A stretch of DNA of 64,000 nt from Dysosmobacter sp. (GCA_026169195.1 JAPFEH010000051.1:1-64000), one strand, 5' to 3'. Shown: positions 39,786 through 49,862, numbered from the stretch's first letter. Notes: generated by a model from the sequence alone, not told the origin. Translations and numbers: made by a program.

Positions 39786-42008
39786 ATGGATCAGAACAAC
39801 AAAAAAAATCCCCGATCAAACGGCGGGAAAAACAACAACTGGCGGGGGCTGGTATCCCTCATCAGCTGGGCGCTGCTGCTGACCGTCATCGTCAGTCTTG
39901 CCACCAGCTACATGGGCAGCACCGGCCGCAGCGCCTCCTCCGTGGCTTTGGAATACGGAGAGTACCGGGACATGGTCACAGGCGGCGATGTCCAGTCTGT
40001 GGACTTTGACAACGAGGAGGACCTGCTGCTCATTACGCCTGTGGACGGCTATGTTTACACCGCCGCAGACGGTACGTCCTACACCAAAAGCACGGATGAC
40101 AAGGGCAACGCCGTCTACACCACCGGCAAGGCGGACAGCAAACCCGTCTCGCTGCAGTTTTTCACGGTGAAGGTCGAATCCAACGACGCCATCATCGCCT
40201 TTTTGACGGAATACGGCGTCCATGACATCGATCAGGAATACAAGCCCCAGATGGGCTTCTTCACTGCGCTGCTTTTGAATATGGCGCCCTTCTTTATCAT
40301 CATGGCCGTGATGATGCTGGTGATGAACATTGCCGCCAAGAAAAGCGGCATGGGCGGCATCGGCGGGATCGGCGGCGTGGGCAAGGCCAACGCCAAGGTA
40401 TACATGGAAAAGCAGACCGGCGTTACCTTCGCCGATGTGGCCGGTCAGGACGAGGCCAAGGAATCTTTGACCGAGATCATCGACTTCCTTCACAACCCCG
40501 GCCGTTACACCGAGATCGGTGCCAAGCTGCCCAAGGGCGCGCTGCTGGTAGGCCCTCCGGGCACCGGAAAGACCCTGCTGGCAAAAGCTGTGGCCGGCGA
40601 GGCCAATGTCCCCTTCTTCTCCATTTCCGGCTCCGACTTTGTGGAAATGTTCGTAGGCGTGGGCGCCTCCCGTGTGCGGGATCTCTTCAAGGAAGCCAGC
40701 AAGGTCGCGCCCTGCATCGTGTTCATTGATGAGATCGACACCATCGGCAAATCCCGCGACAGCCGCATGGGCGGCAACGACGAGCGGGAACAGACGCTCA
40801 ACCAGCTGCTGGCGGAGATGGACGGCTTTGACCCCACGAAGGGCATCATCCTGCTGGCTGCAACCAACCGTCCGGAGGTGCTGGATCAGGCGCTGCTGCG
40901 CCCCGGCCGGTTTGACCGCCGCATCATCATCGACCGGCCCAATCTGGCCGGACGGCTGGCAACCCTTCAGGTCCATACCCGCAACATCAAGCTGGCGGAG
41001 GATGTCAACTTGAAGAAGGTCGCCCTTGCCACGGCCGGCTGCGTAGGCGCGGACCTTGCCAATCTGGTGAACGAGGCCGCCTTGCGGGCCGTTCGAAAGG
41101 GCCGCAAGCTGGTGACGCAGGAAGATCTGCTGGCCGCCTTTGAACTGGTGATCGCCGGCACGGAAAAGAAGGGCAGCGTCCTCACGGAATTTGAGAAAAA
41201 GCTGGTGGCATACCACGAGGTCGGACACGCCATGGTGGCCTATAAGCAGAAAAACAGCGAGCCTGTGCAGAAAATCACGATTGTCCCCCACACGCAGGGT
41301 TCTCTGGGTTATACGCTGCTGATGCCCGAGGAGGATAAGACAGAGCTGCGCACCCGGGACGAGCTGATGGCGAAGATCGCCGTGTCCATGGGCGGCCGTG
41401 CCGCAGAGGAAGTGGTGCTCAACACCATGACCAACGGCGCCTCTCAGGATATTCAGGACGCCACCAACGTGGCCCGGAACATGGTGGCCATGTTCGGCAT
41501 GAGCGACCAGTTCGGCATGATGGCTCTGGCCTCCCGCCGCAACCAGTATCTGGACGGCGGCTACGGCATGGACTGCGCGCAGGATACCGCCGCCCAGATG
41601 GATAAGGCCGTGAAGGAGATTCTGGACGAGTGCTATCGTCAGGCTGTGGAAACCATTCGGGAATGCCGGGAAGATATGGACAAGGTGGTCGCGTATCTGC
41701 TGGAAAAGGAGACCATCACCGGTGCGGAGATGGTGGCAATCATCGAAGGACGGGATCCGGAGCTGGTGGACGAAGCCTATGCCTCCACCCGTTCTCAGGA
41801 GGAAGGCCGCGCCTTGACGGGCGACATCGAGCCTGCCGCCAGAAAGGTCCACATGATCTCCCAGAAGATCGAAGCGCCGGCAGAGCCCGCAGACGCCCCG
41901 CAGGAATCCGCAGACGCCCCGCAGGAACCCACGGACGCCCCGCAGGAACCTGACGGGCATACACCGGAGCAGTCTGCCGATTCCCCCGACGAACATCATC
42001 CGGAATAA
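39786..42008 (+). CDS. ftsH: ATP-dependent zinc metalloprotease FtsH
   Basis: This 740-residue membrane-bound AAA+ protease degrades unassembled membrane and short-lived proteins. It has two membrane helices (about 24-41 and 175-195), Walker A GPPGTGKT (from 256), Walker [13 protein letters not shown], and the zinc site HEVGH (477-481). The C-terminus carries a Pro/Glu tail with three copies of DAPQE, unusual for FtsH. I start it at 39786 after AAAGGAG. Confidence 0.97.
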   Translation: MDQNNKKNPRSNGGKNNNWRGLVSLISWALLLTVIVSLATSYMGSTGRSASSVALEYGEYRDMVTGGDVQSVDFDNEEDLLLITPVDGYVYTAADGTSYTKSTDDKGNAVYTTGKADSKPVSLQFFTVKVESNDAIIAFLTEYGVHDIDQEYKPQMGFFTALLLNMAPFFIIMAVMMLVMNIAAKKSGMGGIGGIGGVGKANAKVYMEKQTGVTFADVAGQDEAKESLTEIIDFLHNPGRYTEIGAKLPKGALLVGPPGTGKTLLAKAVAGEANVPFFSISGSDFVEMFVGVGASRVRDLFKEASKVAPCIVFIDEIDTIGKSRDSRMGGNDEREQTLNQLLAEMDGFDPTKGIILLAATNRPEVLDQALLRPGRFDRRIIIDRPNLAGRLATLQVHTRNIKLAEDVNLKKVALATAGCVGADLANLVNEAALRAVRKGRKLVTQEDLLAAFELVIAGTEKKGSVLTEFEKKLVAYHEVGHAMVAYKQKNSEPVQKITIVPHTQGSLGYTLLMPEEDKTELRTRDELMAKIAVSMGGRAAEEVVLNTMTNGASQDIQDATNVARNMVAMFGMSDQFGMMALASRRNQYLDGGYGMDCAQDTAAQMDKAVKEILDECYRQAVETIRECREDMDKVVAYLLEKETITGAEMVAIIEGRDPELVDEAYASTRSQEEGRALTGDIEPAARKVHMISQKIEAPAEPADAPQESADAPQEPTDAPQEPDGHTPEQSADSPDEHHPE

Positions 42009-42064
42009 TTTCAAACAGGTGTGCTCTCCGGCGCACCTGTTTTCATCAAAGGAGTGAACAGCCG

Positions 42065-42586
42065 ATGTCCATTCGATCTGCTGCTGCCGCCGATCTGCCG
42101 GCCATTGCCGCCATCTATGACGCCATTCTGGAGCAGGAAGCTGCCGGTCCGGTCTATACCAACTGGCAGCGGGGCGTCTATCCCACCATCGACACCGCCC
42201 GTCAGGCTCTGGAGTCCGGAACGCTGTATGCAGGCGAAGAAGACGGGATGCTTTGGGGTGCGGTCATCCTCAACAGCATCCAGCTGCCGGAGTACCGCGT
42301 CATTCCATGGTCCATCCCCGCGGAAGAGACGCAGGCGGCCGTCATTCATACCCTTTGCATCCATCCCGCGCAGGCGGGACAGGGCCGCGCCCGGCAAATG
42401 GTGGCCTTCTGCGAGGACGAAGCCCGCCGTCAGGGGAAATCCGTCATGCGGCTGGATACCTGGGAGGGGAATCTCCCCGCCAACCGTCTTTATCCGGCAC
42501 TGGGCTACCGCTTTGCCGGCGCCACGGAGTTCTTCTTTCAGGGATTCATCCGCGAAGTCCTCAACTGCTACGAAAAATTGCTGTAA
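42065..42586 (+). CDS. GNAT family N-acetyltransferase
   Basis: This 173-residue GNAT has an N-terminal IRSAAAADLPAIAAIYDAIL, an acetyl-CoA-binding segment IHTLCIHPAQAGQGRARQMVAFCEDEARRQG, and WEGNLPANRLYPALGYRFAG. It resembles small-molecule or ribosomal-protein acetyltransferases rather than a toxin. It starts 56 nt after ftsH with AAAGGAG and probably shares its transcript. Confidence 0.88.
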   Translation: MSIRSAAAADLPAIAAIYDAILEQEAAGPVYTNWQRGVYPTIDTARQALESGTLYAGEEDGMLWGAVILNSIQLPEYRVIPWSIPAEETQAAVIHTLCIHPAQAGQGRARQMVAFCEDEARRQGKSVMRLDTWEGNLPANRLYPALGYRFAGATEFFFQGFIREVLNCYEKLL

Positions 42587-42591
42587 TCAGC

Positions 42592-42630
42592 AAAAAAAGA
42601 CGGTGTGCCGGCGGCACACCGTCTTTTTTT
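42592..42630. terminator. bidirectional terminator
   Basis: GACGGTGTGCCG/CGGCACACCGTC stem flanked by A7 and T7 tracts, after the GNAT gene. Confidence 0.92.
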
Positions 42631-42723
42631 ATAACCGAATCTCGCAGAGCTTGCGCCCGCAGGCGCAAAAAGATGGAATCCGTTTTCTGCCACCAACCGG
42701 TTTGACGCGGCATTCCTGTTTGC

Positions 42724-44073
42724 TTACGGCAGGGTCTTTGCCACCTTCTGGTAGGCATAGAGAAAATAGGCGATCTCCGCCGCCGCCGTGATCCCCCAAG
42801 AGCACACATACAGCAGGTAGAGAGACGCAATGGTCCCGAACCACGCAAACACGGTATAGACCCAGACAATGCGGAACACGCAGGAGCCGAGGATCACAAT
42901 GACCATCGGCACGCCGCTCTTTCCAAGTCCGCGGGAGGCGGCGATGGCACAGTCCATGAACGCGGACACGCCATAGGAAAGGCTCATGATGGTAAGCCGG
43001 TGCATTCCCGCCTCAACGACGGCCGGATCCGTGGTGAAGATCCCCAGAAACGGTCTGCCCAGTATCAGAAGCACCACTCCCAAAATCAGGCCGGTCCCGA
43101 AGGAATAGGCCAGACTGATCAGGAAGCTCCGCCGGATACGGTCTTTCCTTCCCGCGCCGTAATTCTGCCCGATGAAGCTGCCGCAGGCCGTATAGAATGC
43201 AGCCATCACATCGTAGATCAGGGGATCCGCGTTGGCAGCGGCGGAATTCCCTGCCACCATGGTGGCGCTGAAGGTGTTGACGCCCACCTGAATAAACAGG
43301 TTCGCCAGCGCAAAGATGCCGTTTTGCATGCCGGAAGGCAGGCCAATGGCTAAAATCGCCTTGGTGCGGCTTTTGTGGAACCGCAGATCTGCCGGACGCA
43401 GGCCATAGCTCTCCTCCCGGCTGCGCAGCAGCGCCGAAAGCACCAGCGCGGCAGAAATATACTGGGAAATGATACTGGCCACCGCCACGCCCGCCACATC
43501 CATCTTGCAGACAATGACAAAAAACAGGTTCAGCACAATATTAATCAGACCCGCGATCGACAAATAGCACAGCGGCCGCCGGGTATTTCCCACAGCGGAA
43601 AACACAGCGTTGCCGAAATTGAACACAGCCAGCGCCGGCATTCCCAGACAGTAAATACGGAAATACCGCACAGCCCCGGACAGCAGCTCCGCCTTGGTAT
43701 TCAGCGCTTCCAGAATCACTTCGGCAAAGCCCCAGCCGCAGACCAGCAGCACCAGTCCCACCACACCGCTCACCAGCGCGGCGGAATGGACCGTATCCGA
43801 AAGGCCCCTGCGGTCCCCCGCGCCAAAGTGGTGGGCCGCCAGCACATTGATGCCGCCGGACATGCCGATGAGGAATCCGGTAAAAAGCGATACCAGAATC
43901 GTGGTGGAGCCAACTGCACCCAGTGCCGCAGAGCCGGCAAACCGGCCCACCACCGCCACATCCGCCATATTGAACAGGACCTGCAGCAGATTGGATAAGA
44001 TCAGCGGGATACTGAACAACATGATCTGCTTTGCCAGAGGTCCTCTGGTCAGATCCCGCAGCGCCGTATTCAT
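42724..44073 (-). CDS. MATE family efflux transporter
   Basis: This 449-residue, 12-helix cation-coupled exporter has the NorM/DinF-type start (LAKQIMLFSIPLILSNLLQVLFNMADVAVVGRF) and duplicated halves (IGLPSGMQNGIFALANLFIQVGVN). The substrate could be drugs or metabolites. The ATG follows AAAGGAG. Confidence 0.95.
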   Translation of the reverse strand: MNTALRDLTRGPLAKQIMLFSIPLILSNLLQVLFNMADVAVVGRFAGSAALGAVGSTTILVSLFTGFLIGMSGGINVLAAHHFGAGDRRGLSDTVHSAALVSGVVGLVLLVCGWGFAEVILEALNTKAELLSGAVRYFRIYCLGMPALAVFNFGNAVFSAVGNTRRPLCYLSIAGLINIVLNLFFVIVCKMDVAGVAVASIISQYISAALVLSALLRSREESYGLRPADLRFHKSRTKAILAIGLPSGMQNGIFALANLFIQVGVNTFSATMVAGNSAAANADPLIYDVMAAFYTACGSFIGQNYGAGRKDRIRRSFLISLAYSFGTGLILGVVLLILGRPFLGIFTTDPAVVEAGMHRLTIMSLSYGVSAFMDCAIAASRGLGKSGVPMVIVILGSCVFRIVWVYTVFAWFGTIASLYLLYVCSWGITAAAEIAYFLYAYQKVAKTLP

Positions 44074-44211
44074 GATATCCTACTCCTTTTCTCTCTCATG
44101 TTCTCTCTCAATTTGCCGTTCCCCAGTGTAGCATAGGGCGGCAGGCTTCTCAACCGTGATTTCCGCCAAATTCCAGCGCTTTTCCATGCCGCTGACCGTC
44201 GCTTACCAAAA

Positions 44212-44247
44212 AGATAAGCGCCGGCACATGGATGCCGGCGCTTATCT
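44212..44247 (-). terminator. terminator of the marR-ABC operon
   Basis: A 15-bp stem AGATAAGCGCCGGCA/TGCCGGCGCTTATCT with TTTTTGG following on the minus strand. Confidence 0.9.
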
Positions 44248-44309
44248 GACTCTGCCGAACAAGCGGTTTTCCGTTTGTCCGGCAGTTCTTTTGCTGACAG
44301 CAGCCCCGT

Positions 44310-46205
44310 TCAGGAAAGCTCTGCCTGCCCCGTATAAAGCTGATAATATCTCCCGTGCTGAGCGATCAGGTCGTCATGATCCCCCCGTTCCATGATCTGC
44401 CCCTGCTCCAGCACCATGATGGCCTTGGCATTGCGGACCGTACTGAGCCGGTGGGCAATCACAAACACCGTCCTGCCCGCCATGAGCCGGTCCATGCCCT
44501 CTTCAATCAGTTTTTCCGTGCGGGTATCAATGGAAGAGGTGGCCTCATCCAGAATCAGCACCGGCGGGTTGGCGCAGGCCGCCCGTGCAATGTTCAAAAG
44601 CTGCCGTTCTCCCTGACTCAGATTTCCGCCATCGCCGCTGAGCCATGTCTGGTAGCCTTTGGGCAGGCGGCGGATGAATCCATCCGCGCCCGCAAGCCGC
44701 GCGGCCGCCTCGACCTCTTCCTCCGTGGCATCCAGCCGTCCGTAGCGGATATTATCCGCCACGGTACCGGTGAACAGGTGCGTCTCCTGCAAAACCACGC
44801 CAAGAGACCGGCGCAGCGAATCCTTTTCGATCTCCCGCACGTCGATCCCATCATAGGTGATGGTGCCGCTCTGGATCTCATAAAAGCGGTTGATGAGGCT
44901 GGTAATGGTGGTCTTTCCGGCTCCGGTGGAGCCCACAAAGGCGATTTTCTGCCCCGGCTTTGCAAAGAGTGAAATATCGTGGAGAATGATCTTGCGGTCA
45001 TCGTATCCAAAGACCACATGGTCAAACCGCACATCCCCCCGCAGGGGCGTCAACGTCCCATCGGGGTGCTTCCATGCCCAGCTGCCGGTATCAAAGTCCG
45101 CCTCTTTCAAATGGCCGGCTTGGTCCTCCGTGACCCGCACCAGCTGCACGCTGCCGCAGTCCGGCTCCGGCGGCGTCTCCATCACCTCAAATACCCGCTC
45201 CGCTCCCGCTACTGCGGAAAGGATCGTGTTCACCTGCTGAGAAATTTGCGTAACGGGTTGACTGACCTGACGGGCATACTGCAAAAAAGCCGCCAGATCT
45301 CCCAGCCGGAATCCGCCGCCCGAGATCGCCAGCATGGCGCCCACACAGCAGGTAATGGCATAATTGATGTGGCTCAGGTTCCCCATGGCGGGCATCATCA
45401 TGCCGCCGTAGATCTGTGCCCGGGTCCCTGCCTGCCGGTACGCCTCGTTGCGGGATGCAAACCCTTCTCTGGCAGCTTCCTCGTGGTTGAAGACCTTGAT
45501 GACCTTCTGCCCTTCGATCATCTCTTCGATATAACCGTTGACCTCGCCCAGCGCCTTCTGCTGCGCCGCAAAATACCGGCGGCTGCGGCCGCCAATGATC
45601 TTGACCACCAGCAGCATCACTCCCAGCATTCCCACTGTAATCAGAGTCAGCAGGGGGCTCAGCACCACCATCATCGCCAGTGTTCCGGTAAAGGTCAGCG
45701 TGCAGGAAAGAAGGCTTCCAAAGCTGTTGTTCAGCGCCTCGGAAATGGTTTCAATATCATTGGTATACCGGCTCATCAGCTCGCCATGGGTATGGGCATC
45801 GAAATAGTTCAGCGGCAGACGCTGCATCTTCTGAAACAGGTCCGTCCGGATCTGTGCCACAGTATTCTGGGACACGTGGACCATCACGCGGGCATAGCCG
45901 AAGGAACAGACCGCCCCCGTCAGGTACACCGCCGCCATCAGGCACAGCTCCCGTGCCAGTCCCGGAAAATCCCCCGGCAGGATATAGTCGTTGATGAGCG
46001 GCTTGATGAGATAGGAGCCGCCCACCGTGCAGGCGGAGCTGATGACCAGAAGCACCACCACCGCTGCCAGATGCAGCTTATAACCGCTCAGGTAGCGCAT
46101 CAGTTTCCCCAGTGTCCGGCGCAAATCCTTTGGTTTCTGGACGGCTCTCCCATGCCCATGTCCATGACCATGGCCGGCGGGGCCTGTTTTTTTCTGTTCA
46201 GCCAC
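44310..46205 (-). CDS. ABC exporter half-transporter, His-rich N-terminus
   Basis: This 631-residue half-transporter has a six-helix export domain and an ATPase domain with Walker A GSTGAGKTT, signature LSQGERQLLNIARAA and Walker B VLILDEATSSID. The N-terminus contains the motif GHGHGHGHG (about residues 11-19), unusual for this family and a possible metal-binding tag. It starts at a GTG with AAGGAG and overlaps the partner gene by 8 bp, implying a heterodimer. Confidence 0.93.
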   Translation of the reverse strand: MAEQKKTGPAGHGHGHGHGRAVQKPKDLRRTLGKLMRYLSGYKLHLAAVVVLLVISSACTVGGSYLIKPLINDYILPGDFPGLARELCLMAAVYLTGAVCSFGYARVMVHVSQNTVAQIRTDLFQKMQRLPLNYFDAHTHGELMSRYTNDIETISEALNNSFGSLLSCTLTFTGTLAMMVVLSPLLTLITVGMLGVMLLVVKIIGGRSRRYFAAQQKALGEVNGYIEEMIEGQKVIKVFNHEEAAREGFASRNEAYRQAGTRAQIYGGMMMPAMGNLSHINYAITCCVGAMLAISGGGFRLGDLAAFLQYARQVSQPVTQISQQVNTILSAVAGAERVFEVMETPPEPDCGSVQLVRVTEDQAGHLKEADFDTGSWAWKHPDGTLTPLRGDVRFDHVVFGYDDRKIILHDISLFAKPGQKIAFVGSTGAGKTTITSLINRFYEIQSGTITYDGIDVREIEKDSLRRSLGVVLQETHLFTGTVADNIRYGRLDATEEEVEAAARLAGADGFIRRLPKGYQTWLSGDGGNLSQGERQLLNIARAACANPPVLILDEATSSIDTRTEKLIEEGMDRLMAGRTVFVIAHRLSTVRNAKAIMVLEQGQIMERGDHDDLIAQHGRYYQLYTGQAELS

Positions 46206-47961
46206 CGATACTCACTCCTTCCTGCTGGGCGCGGTACACATCCCGGTAAAGCGCGCAGTGCTCCATCAGCTCGCTGTGCGTTCCCCGTGCCGCAATCCGT
46301 CCCCCATCCATGACCAAAATCAAGTCCGCGTCGCAAAGGGAGGTCACCCGCTGGGCGATGATGAGCTTGGTCGTATCCTTCAATTCTCTGGCAAAGGCTT
46401 CGCGGATCTTCGCATCCGTGGCGGTATCCACCGCGCTGGTGGAATCGTCCAGAATCAGGACCTTCGGTTTTTTCAAAATCGCCCGCGCAATGCACAGCCG
46501 CTGCTTTTGACCGCCGGAAACATTCACGCCGCCCTGCCCCAGATCCGTATCCAGTCCGTCCGGAAGCCGTTCCAGAAATTCATCGGCACAGGCTGCCCGA
46601 CAGGCATTCCACAATTCCTCCTCCGTGGCGTTGGGATCGCCCCACAAAAGGTTTTCCCGAATGGTGCCGGAAAAGAGGGTGTTTTTCTGCAGCACCATGG
46701 AGACGGCATCCCGCAGATGCTCCATGGTGTACTCCTTCACCGGACGGCCGCCCACCAGCACGGTCCCCTCTGTTGCCTCATAGAGCCGCGGGATCAGGGA
46801 GACCAGCGTGGTCTTTGCACTGCCGGTTCCTCCTAAAATTCCAACCGTCTGTCCGGAGCGGATCTCCAGATCAATGTCCCGCAGGATCCACTCCGCCGCC
46901 TCCGGTACATATTTGAAGGAAACATGGTCAAACCGGATGCTTCCATCCGCCACAACGGCAGGATGCAGGATGCCGTCCCCGTCCTGCTGGCTTTGCGCCT
47001 CCTGATCCGTTATGGAAGGCACTTCCTCCAGCACCTCCACGATCCGTCTGGCACAGGCCACAGACCGGGTCAGCATCATAAAGATCATGGAGACCATCAT
47101 CAGCGACATCATGATCTGGGTGATATAGGTGAAAAAGGTAATAAGCTTTCCCGTGTCCAACGCTCCGGCATACACCAGCTTGCCGCCAAACCACATGACC
47201 GCAATGATGGTGCCGTAAACGATCAGCATCATAATGGGCATATTGATGACCACGGCGCCGAACGCCCGCTCCGAGGTGCTTTTCAGCGCGCTGTTGCGCC
47301 GGGAAAATTTTTCCTCCTCATGGGGCTCCCGCACAAAGGATTTCACCACGCGGATCCCCGTCAGATTTTCCTGCACCACCAGATTCAGCGCATCTGTTTT
47401 CTCCTGCAAAGAGCGGAAAATCGGGTTCACCCGTGCCAGAATCACCGCGACCACCACCGCCAGCAGCGGCAGGGACACCAAAAACACATTGCTCAGCTGG
47501 CGGCTGATGCGGACAGCCAGAAACAGCGCCGCAACCAGCATCACCGGAGCCCGCACCAGAAGCCGCATCCCCATCATCAGGGAAAGCTGCATATTGTTCA
47601 CATCGTTGGTCAGTCTCGTCACCAGAGAGGCCGTGGAAAACCGCTCGATATTGGAAAAGGCAAAGGTCTGGATATGGTCATATTCCGCCCGGCGCAGATT
47701 GGCGCCGAAGCCCTGCCCCGCCACGGAAGAACACACTGCACTGCCAAGACCGAAGCACAACGACACCAGTGCCAGCACCACCATCAGCCCGCCCTTGCGG
47801 AGAATGAAGCTCTGGTCTCCGTTTGCAATGCCGATGTCCACAATATCACTCATGACCAGCGGGATCAGCAGTTCAAAGACCGCCTCTGCCCCGCTGCACA
47901 AAATACCGAAGCCGATCCATTTGGCATAGGGTCTGGCATGCGGCCAAAGTTTTTTCATCAT
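46198..47961 (-). CDS. ABC exporter half-transporter (partner subunit)
   Basis: This 587-residue half-transporter has Walker A GGTGSAKTT, signature NVSGGQKQRLCIARAI and VLILDDSTSAVDTATD, where the catalytic Glu after Walker B is Asp. That is the degenerate-site pattern of heterodimeric exporters, and its partner has Glu. It starts at 47961 (MMKKLWPHARPYAK), overlapping the MarR stop; the second Met at 47958 is equally possible. Confidence 0.94.
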   Translation of the reverse strand: MMKKLWPHARPYAKWIGFGILCSGAEAVFELLIPLVMSDIVDIGIANGDQSFILRKGGLMVVLALVSLCFGLGSAVCSSVAGQGFGANLRRAEYDHIQTFAFSNIERFSTASLVTRLTNDVNNMQLSLMMGMRLLVRAPVMLVAALFLAVRISRQLSNVFLVSLPLLAVVVAVILARVNPIFRSLQEKTDALNLVVQENLTGIRVVKSFVREPHEEEKFSRRNSALKSTSERAFGAVVINMPIMMLIVYGTIIAVMWFGGKLVYAGALDTGKLITFFTYITQIMMSLMMVSMIFMMLTRSVACARRIVEVLEEVPSITDQEAQSQQDGDGILHPAVVADGSIRFDHVSFKYVPEAAEWILRDIDLEIRSGQTVGILGGTGSAKTTLVSLIPRLYEATEGTVLVGGRPVKEYTMEHLRDAVSMVLQKNTLFSGTIRENLLWGDPNATEEELWNACRAACADEFLERLPDGLDTDLGQGGVNVSGGQKQRLCIARAILKKPKVLILDDSTSAVDTATDAKIREAFARELKDTTKLIIAQRVTSLCDADLILVMDGGRIAARGTHSELMEHCALYRDVYRAQQEGVSIGG

Positions 47962-48395
47962 TCCTCCCGATCCTCCTCCAGATTTCCGATGATGTGCTCC
48001 AGCTGTGTCCGGAACTGCCGGCATTCCTCCGCTGAAAAGCCCCGCAGCATGACAGCCTCCGTGTCCTGAAAGATGCGGCAGAAGCGGGCCTGCAATTCTT
48101 TTCCTTTTTCCGTCAGCGTAATCAGTCTCTGTCGGGCGTCACTGCCGCTGACGGTACGGGTCACCAGCTCCCGCTCCTCCATCCGGTCTAAAATCCCATT
48201 GGCCGTGGACGGCTTGACCCGCAAAAACGCCGTCACATGGCACTGAAGCGCCTGTCCCCCGTGACGATGCAGATACATCAGCACATGGGTCTGCACCGGC
48301 GTCACATCGCAACCGGATAATCTGGCGTCCATCCGCGCTTTGGCAAGATGCGCGCATCGCCCCAGCATCGGGCCGAGTGTCATTGGCTGATCCAT
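47958..48395 (-). CDS. MarR family repressor of the ABC exporter
   Basis: This 145-residue MarR-type winged helix has TPVQTHVLMYLHRHGGQALQCHVTAFLRVKPSTANGILDRMEERELVTRTVSGSDARQRLITLTEKG. It starts at 48395 with GGGAGG upstream. Two adjacent 15-bp palindromes over its -10 region indicate autoregulation. The product is coupled to the exporter genes. Confidence 0.93.
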   Translation of the reverse strand: MDQPMTLGPMLGRCAHLAKARMDARLSGCDVTPVQTHVLMYLHRHGGQALQCHVTAFLRVKPSTANGILDRMEERELVTRTVSGSDARQRLITLTEKGKELQARFCRIFQDTEAVMLRGFSAEECRQFRTQLEHIIGNLEEDREE

Positions 48396-48418
48396 TCCAG
48401 CACCTCCCGTTCCTTGTA

Positions 48419-48469
48419 TGCTAATGATTAGCATGCTAAATATTAGCACGCTTCATTCGCCCCCGTCAA
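48419..48469 (-). promoter_or_regulatory. promoter with tandem MarR operators
   Basis: TGCTAATGATTAGCA (48419-48433) and TGCTAAATATTAGCA (48434-48448) are two directly abutting palindromes. The promoter is minus-strand TTGACG (48464-48469), 18-nt spacer, TAATAT (48440-48445), the -10 lying inside the second palindrome. Confidence 0.85.
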
Positions 48470-48563
48470 TGTGCAATCCGATGATATTTTTTGAACATTT
48501 TATGAATAAAAGTCCTGAAATTCCCAGTGTTGTAAATAAATTGTGAAGCTTCCCGTCATGCTG

Positions 48564-48694
48564 TTGACTTTCGCCCGTTGACCGGATATGATAAACACAT
48601 CAAGCAGAAAGCTTGTATACACACACCATTTTCCCTCTCCTTTCTCTATATCAAATGGAAACACGGGCGGTTCAAATGAACCGCCCGTGTTTCC
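48564..48694 (+). ncRNA. candidate small RNA with its own promoter
   Basis: TTGACT (48564-48569), 17-nt spacer, TATGAT (48587-48592) would start a plus-strand transcript near 48600. It runs about 95 nt to a 17-bp hairpin with an AAAT loop (48657-48694). No open frame with a ribosome-binding site fits. The existence of the RNA is inferred. Confidence 0.4.
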
Positions 48695-48703
48695 GCCTAT
48701 TCG

Positions 48704-48736
48704 CAAAAAAGGCAGCCGCCCCGCAAGGGGGCGGCT
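48704..48736 (-). terminator. terminator of the GDSL hydrolase gene
   Basis: Stem AGCCGCCCC/GGGGCGGCT followed by GCCTTTTTTGCG on the minus strand, 12 nt after the stop. Confidence 0.85.
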
Positions 48737-48747
48737 CTTTGTTCATT

Positions 48748-49656
48748 TCAGGTGTTTCCAGCTGCCGGCTGTTCCGCTGCCGGCTCTGCTCCAACAGGGT
48801 GCGTCCGCAGATATTCCAACCAGACCTTGCAGCCCTTGGTGTTCAGATGAACGCCGTCGGAGGTCCACTCGTCCCGCAGGGAGCCTCTTTCATCGCACAG
48901 CGCTGCCGCCACATCCAGATAGGGGCACTGCTTTTCCTCAGCCAGCCGCAGGATCACCTCGTTATACGCCTGAATACGGGTGTTGTTGACATAAGTCTTT
49001 TTTGCCTCCTGCTTGGCGCTGACTGCCGGAAGGGTCTGCAAAACGACCTCGCTGTCAGGATGATCCGCCCGCAGCCGGTCAATCAGCTTCCCATACTGCC
49101 GGTAGTAGGTATCCGTGCCGTTCCAGCCCAGCTCGTTGACGCCCAGCATCACATAGATCCGGTCAAACTGCTTATCCTTCATGGCGTCCAGCAGCGGCAT
49201 CTTACCGGTATCCGTATCCACCTTTTTGGAAAAGACCGACTCCACTGTGGCGCCCACAGCGGTATAGTAAGTCCCTGCATTCAAGCCGCTGTAAAGGCGG
49301 AAGCCCTCCGTGCGGGAATCTCCCAGAAATGCGGTCTGTTCAAAATATGTATCCTCCACCGGAGCTCCTTCCGCCACCGGTCCTGCGGCCGTTTCCGCCG
49401 GCTCGCCGGCAGGCTGCTCCGGCTCTTCCTGCTTCCACACAGAAGAAACTCCTTCGCAGGCATCCTCCAGCTGGATCTGCGGCTTTTCCGGCTCATAGAC
49501 CGGCGGAGCTGCCGGAGCCTTCGCCGGAGAATCCGCCGCCACGCTTCGATGTCCTCCGGAGGTCACCATCAGCCCTGCTGCAAACAACAGGAGCAACGTC
49601 GCCGGCAATCGGATCCAGCGTGTTCTCCTCCGTCTTCTCTGTACTCTCTTTCCCAC
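48748..49656 (-). CDS. secreted SGNH/GDSL hydrolase
   Basis: This 302-residue protein has an Arg-rich N-terminus, one membrane/signal segment (LPATLLLLFAAGLMVTSG), and a Pro/Glu-rich linker to about residue 100. An SGNH hydrolase domain follows: GDSRTEGF (nucleophile Ser), MLGVNELGWNG, QTLPAV and DGVHLNTKG (catalytic Asp-His). It may deacetylate cell-wall sugars. I prefer the GTG at 49656, 6 nt after GAGGTG, over the GTG three codons upstream. Confidence 0.87.
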   Translation of the reverse strand: MGKRVQRRRRRTRWIRLPATLLLLFAAGLMVTSGGHRSVAADSPAKAPAAPPVYEPEKPQIQLEDACEGVSSVWKQEEPEQPAGEPAETAAGPVAEGAPVEDTYFEQTAFLGDSRTEGFRLYSGLNAGTYYTAVGATVESVFSKKVDTDTGKMPLLDAMKDKQFDRIYVMLGVNELGWNGTDTYYRQYGKLIDRLRADHPDSEVVLQTLPAVSAKQEAKKTYVNNTRIQAYNEVILRLAEEKQCPYLDVAAALCDERGSLRDEWTSDGVHLNTKGCKVWLEYLRTHPVGAEPAAEQPAAGNT

Positions 49657-49793
49657 TGTTGCCACCTCGTTTTCCGTCCCAATGAACCTTTCTATTATTA
49701 TAGACGAAATACAACGAAAAAGGTCGAAACAAAATATAAAAAATTTTTCGCATTTTTTTATGGAAACCGCCAGTGCCGCTAAAAGCGGCCTTG

Positions 49794-49831
49794 AAAAACC
49801 AGCTTAACGGACTTCCGTCAAGCTGGTTTTC
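49794..49831 (-). terminator. terminator of the nucleotidyltransferase gene
   Basis: Stem AACCAGCTTGACGGA with TCCGTTAAGCTGGTT (one mismatch), then TTTTTC on the minus strand. Confidence 0.85.
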
Positions 49832-49862
49832 ATTCTGTTTTCCGGGCTGTTCCGCCCGCTTT

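Noticed and set aside
42065-42586. Second toxin-type GNAT
   Set aside because: It lies alone behind ftsH without an antitoxin-like partner and has the profile of ordinary acetyltransferases.
48500-48706. Minus-strand 68-codon frame upstream of the GDSL region
   Set aside because: It has no ribosome-binding site and covers a promoter and a perfect hairpin on the other strand.
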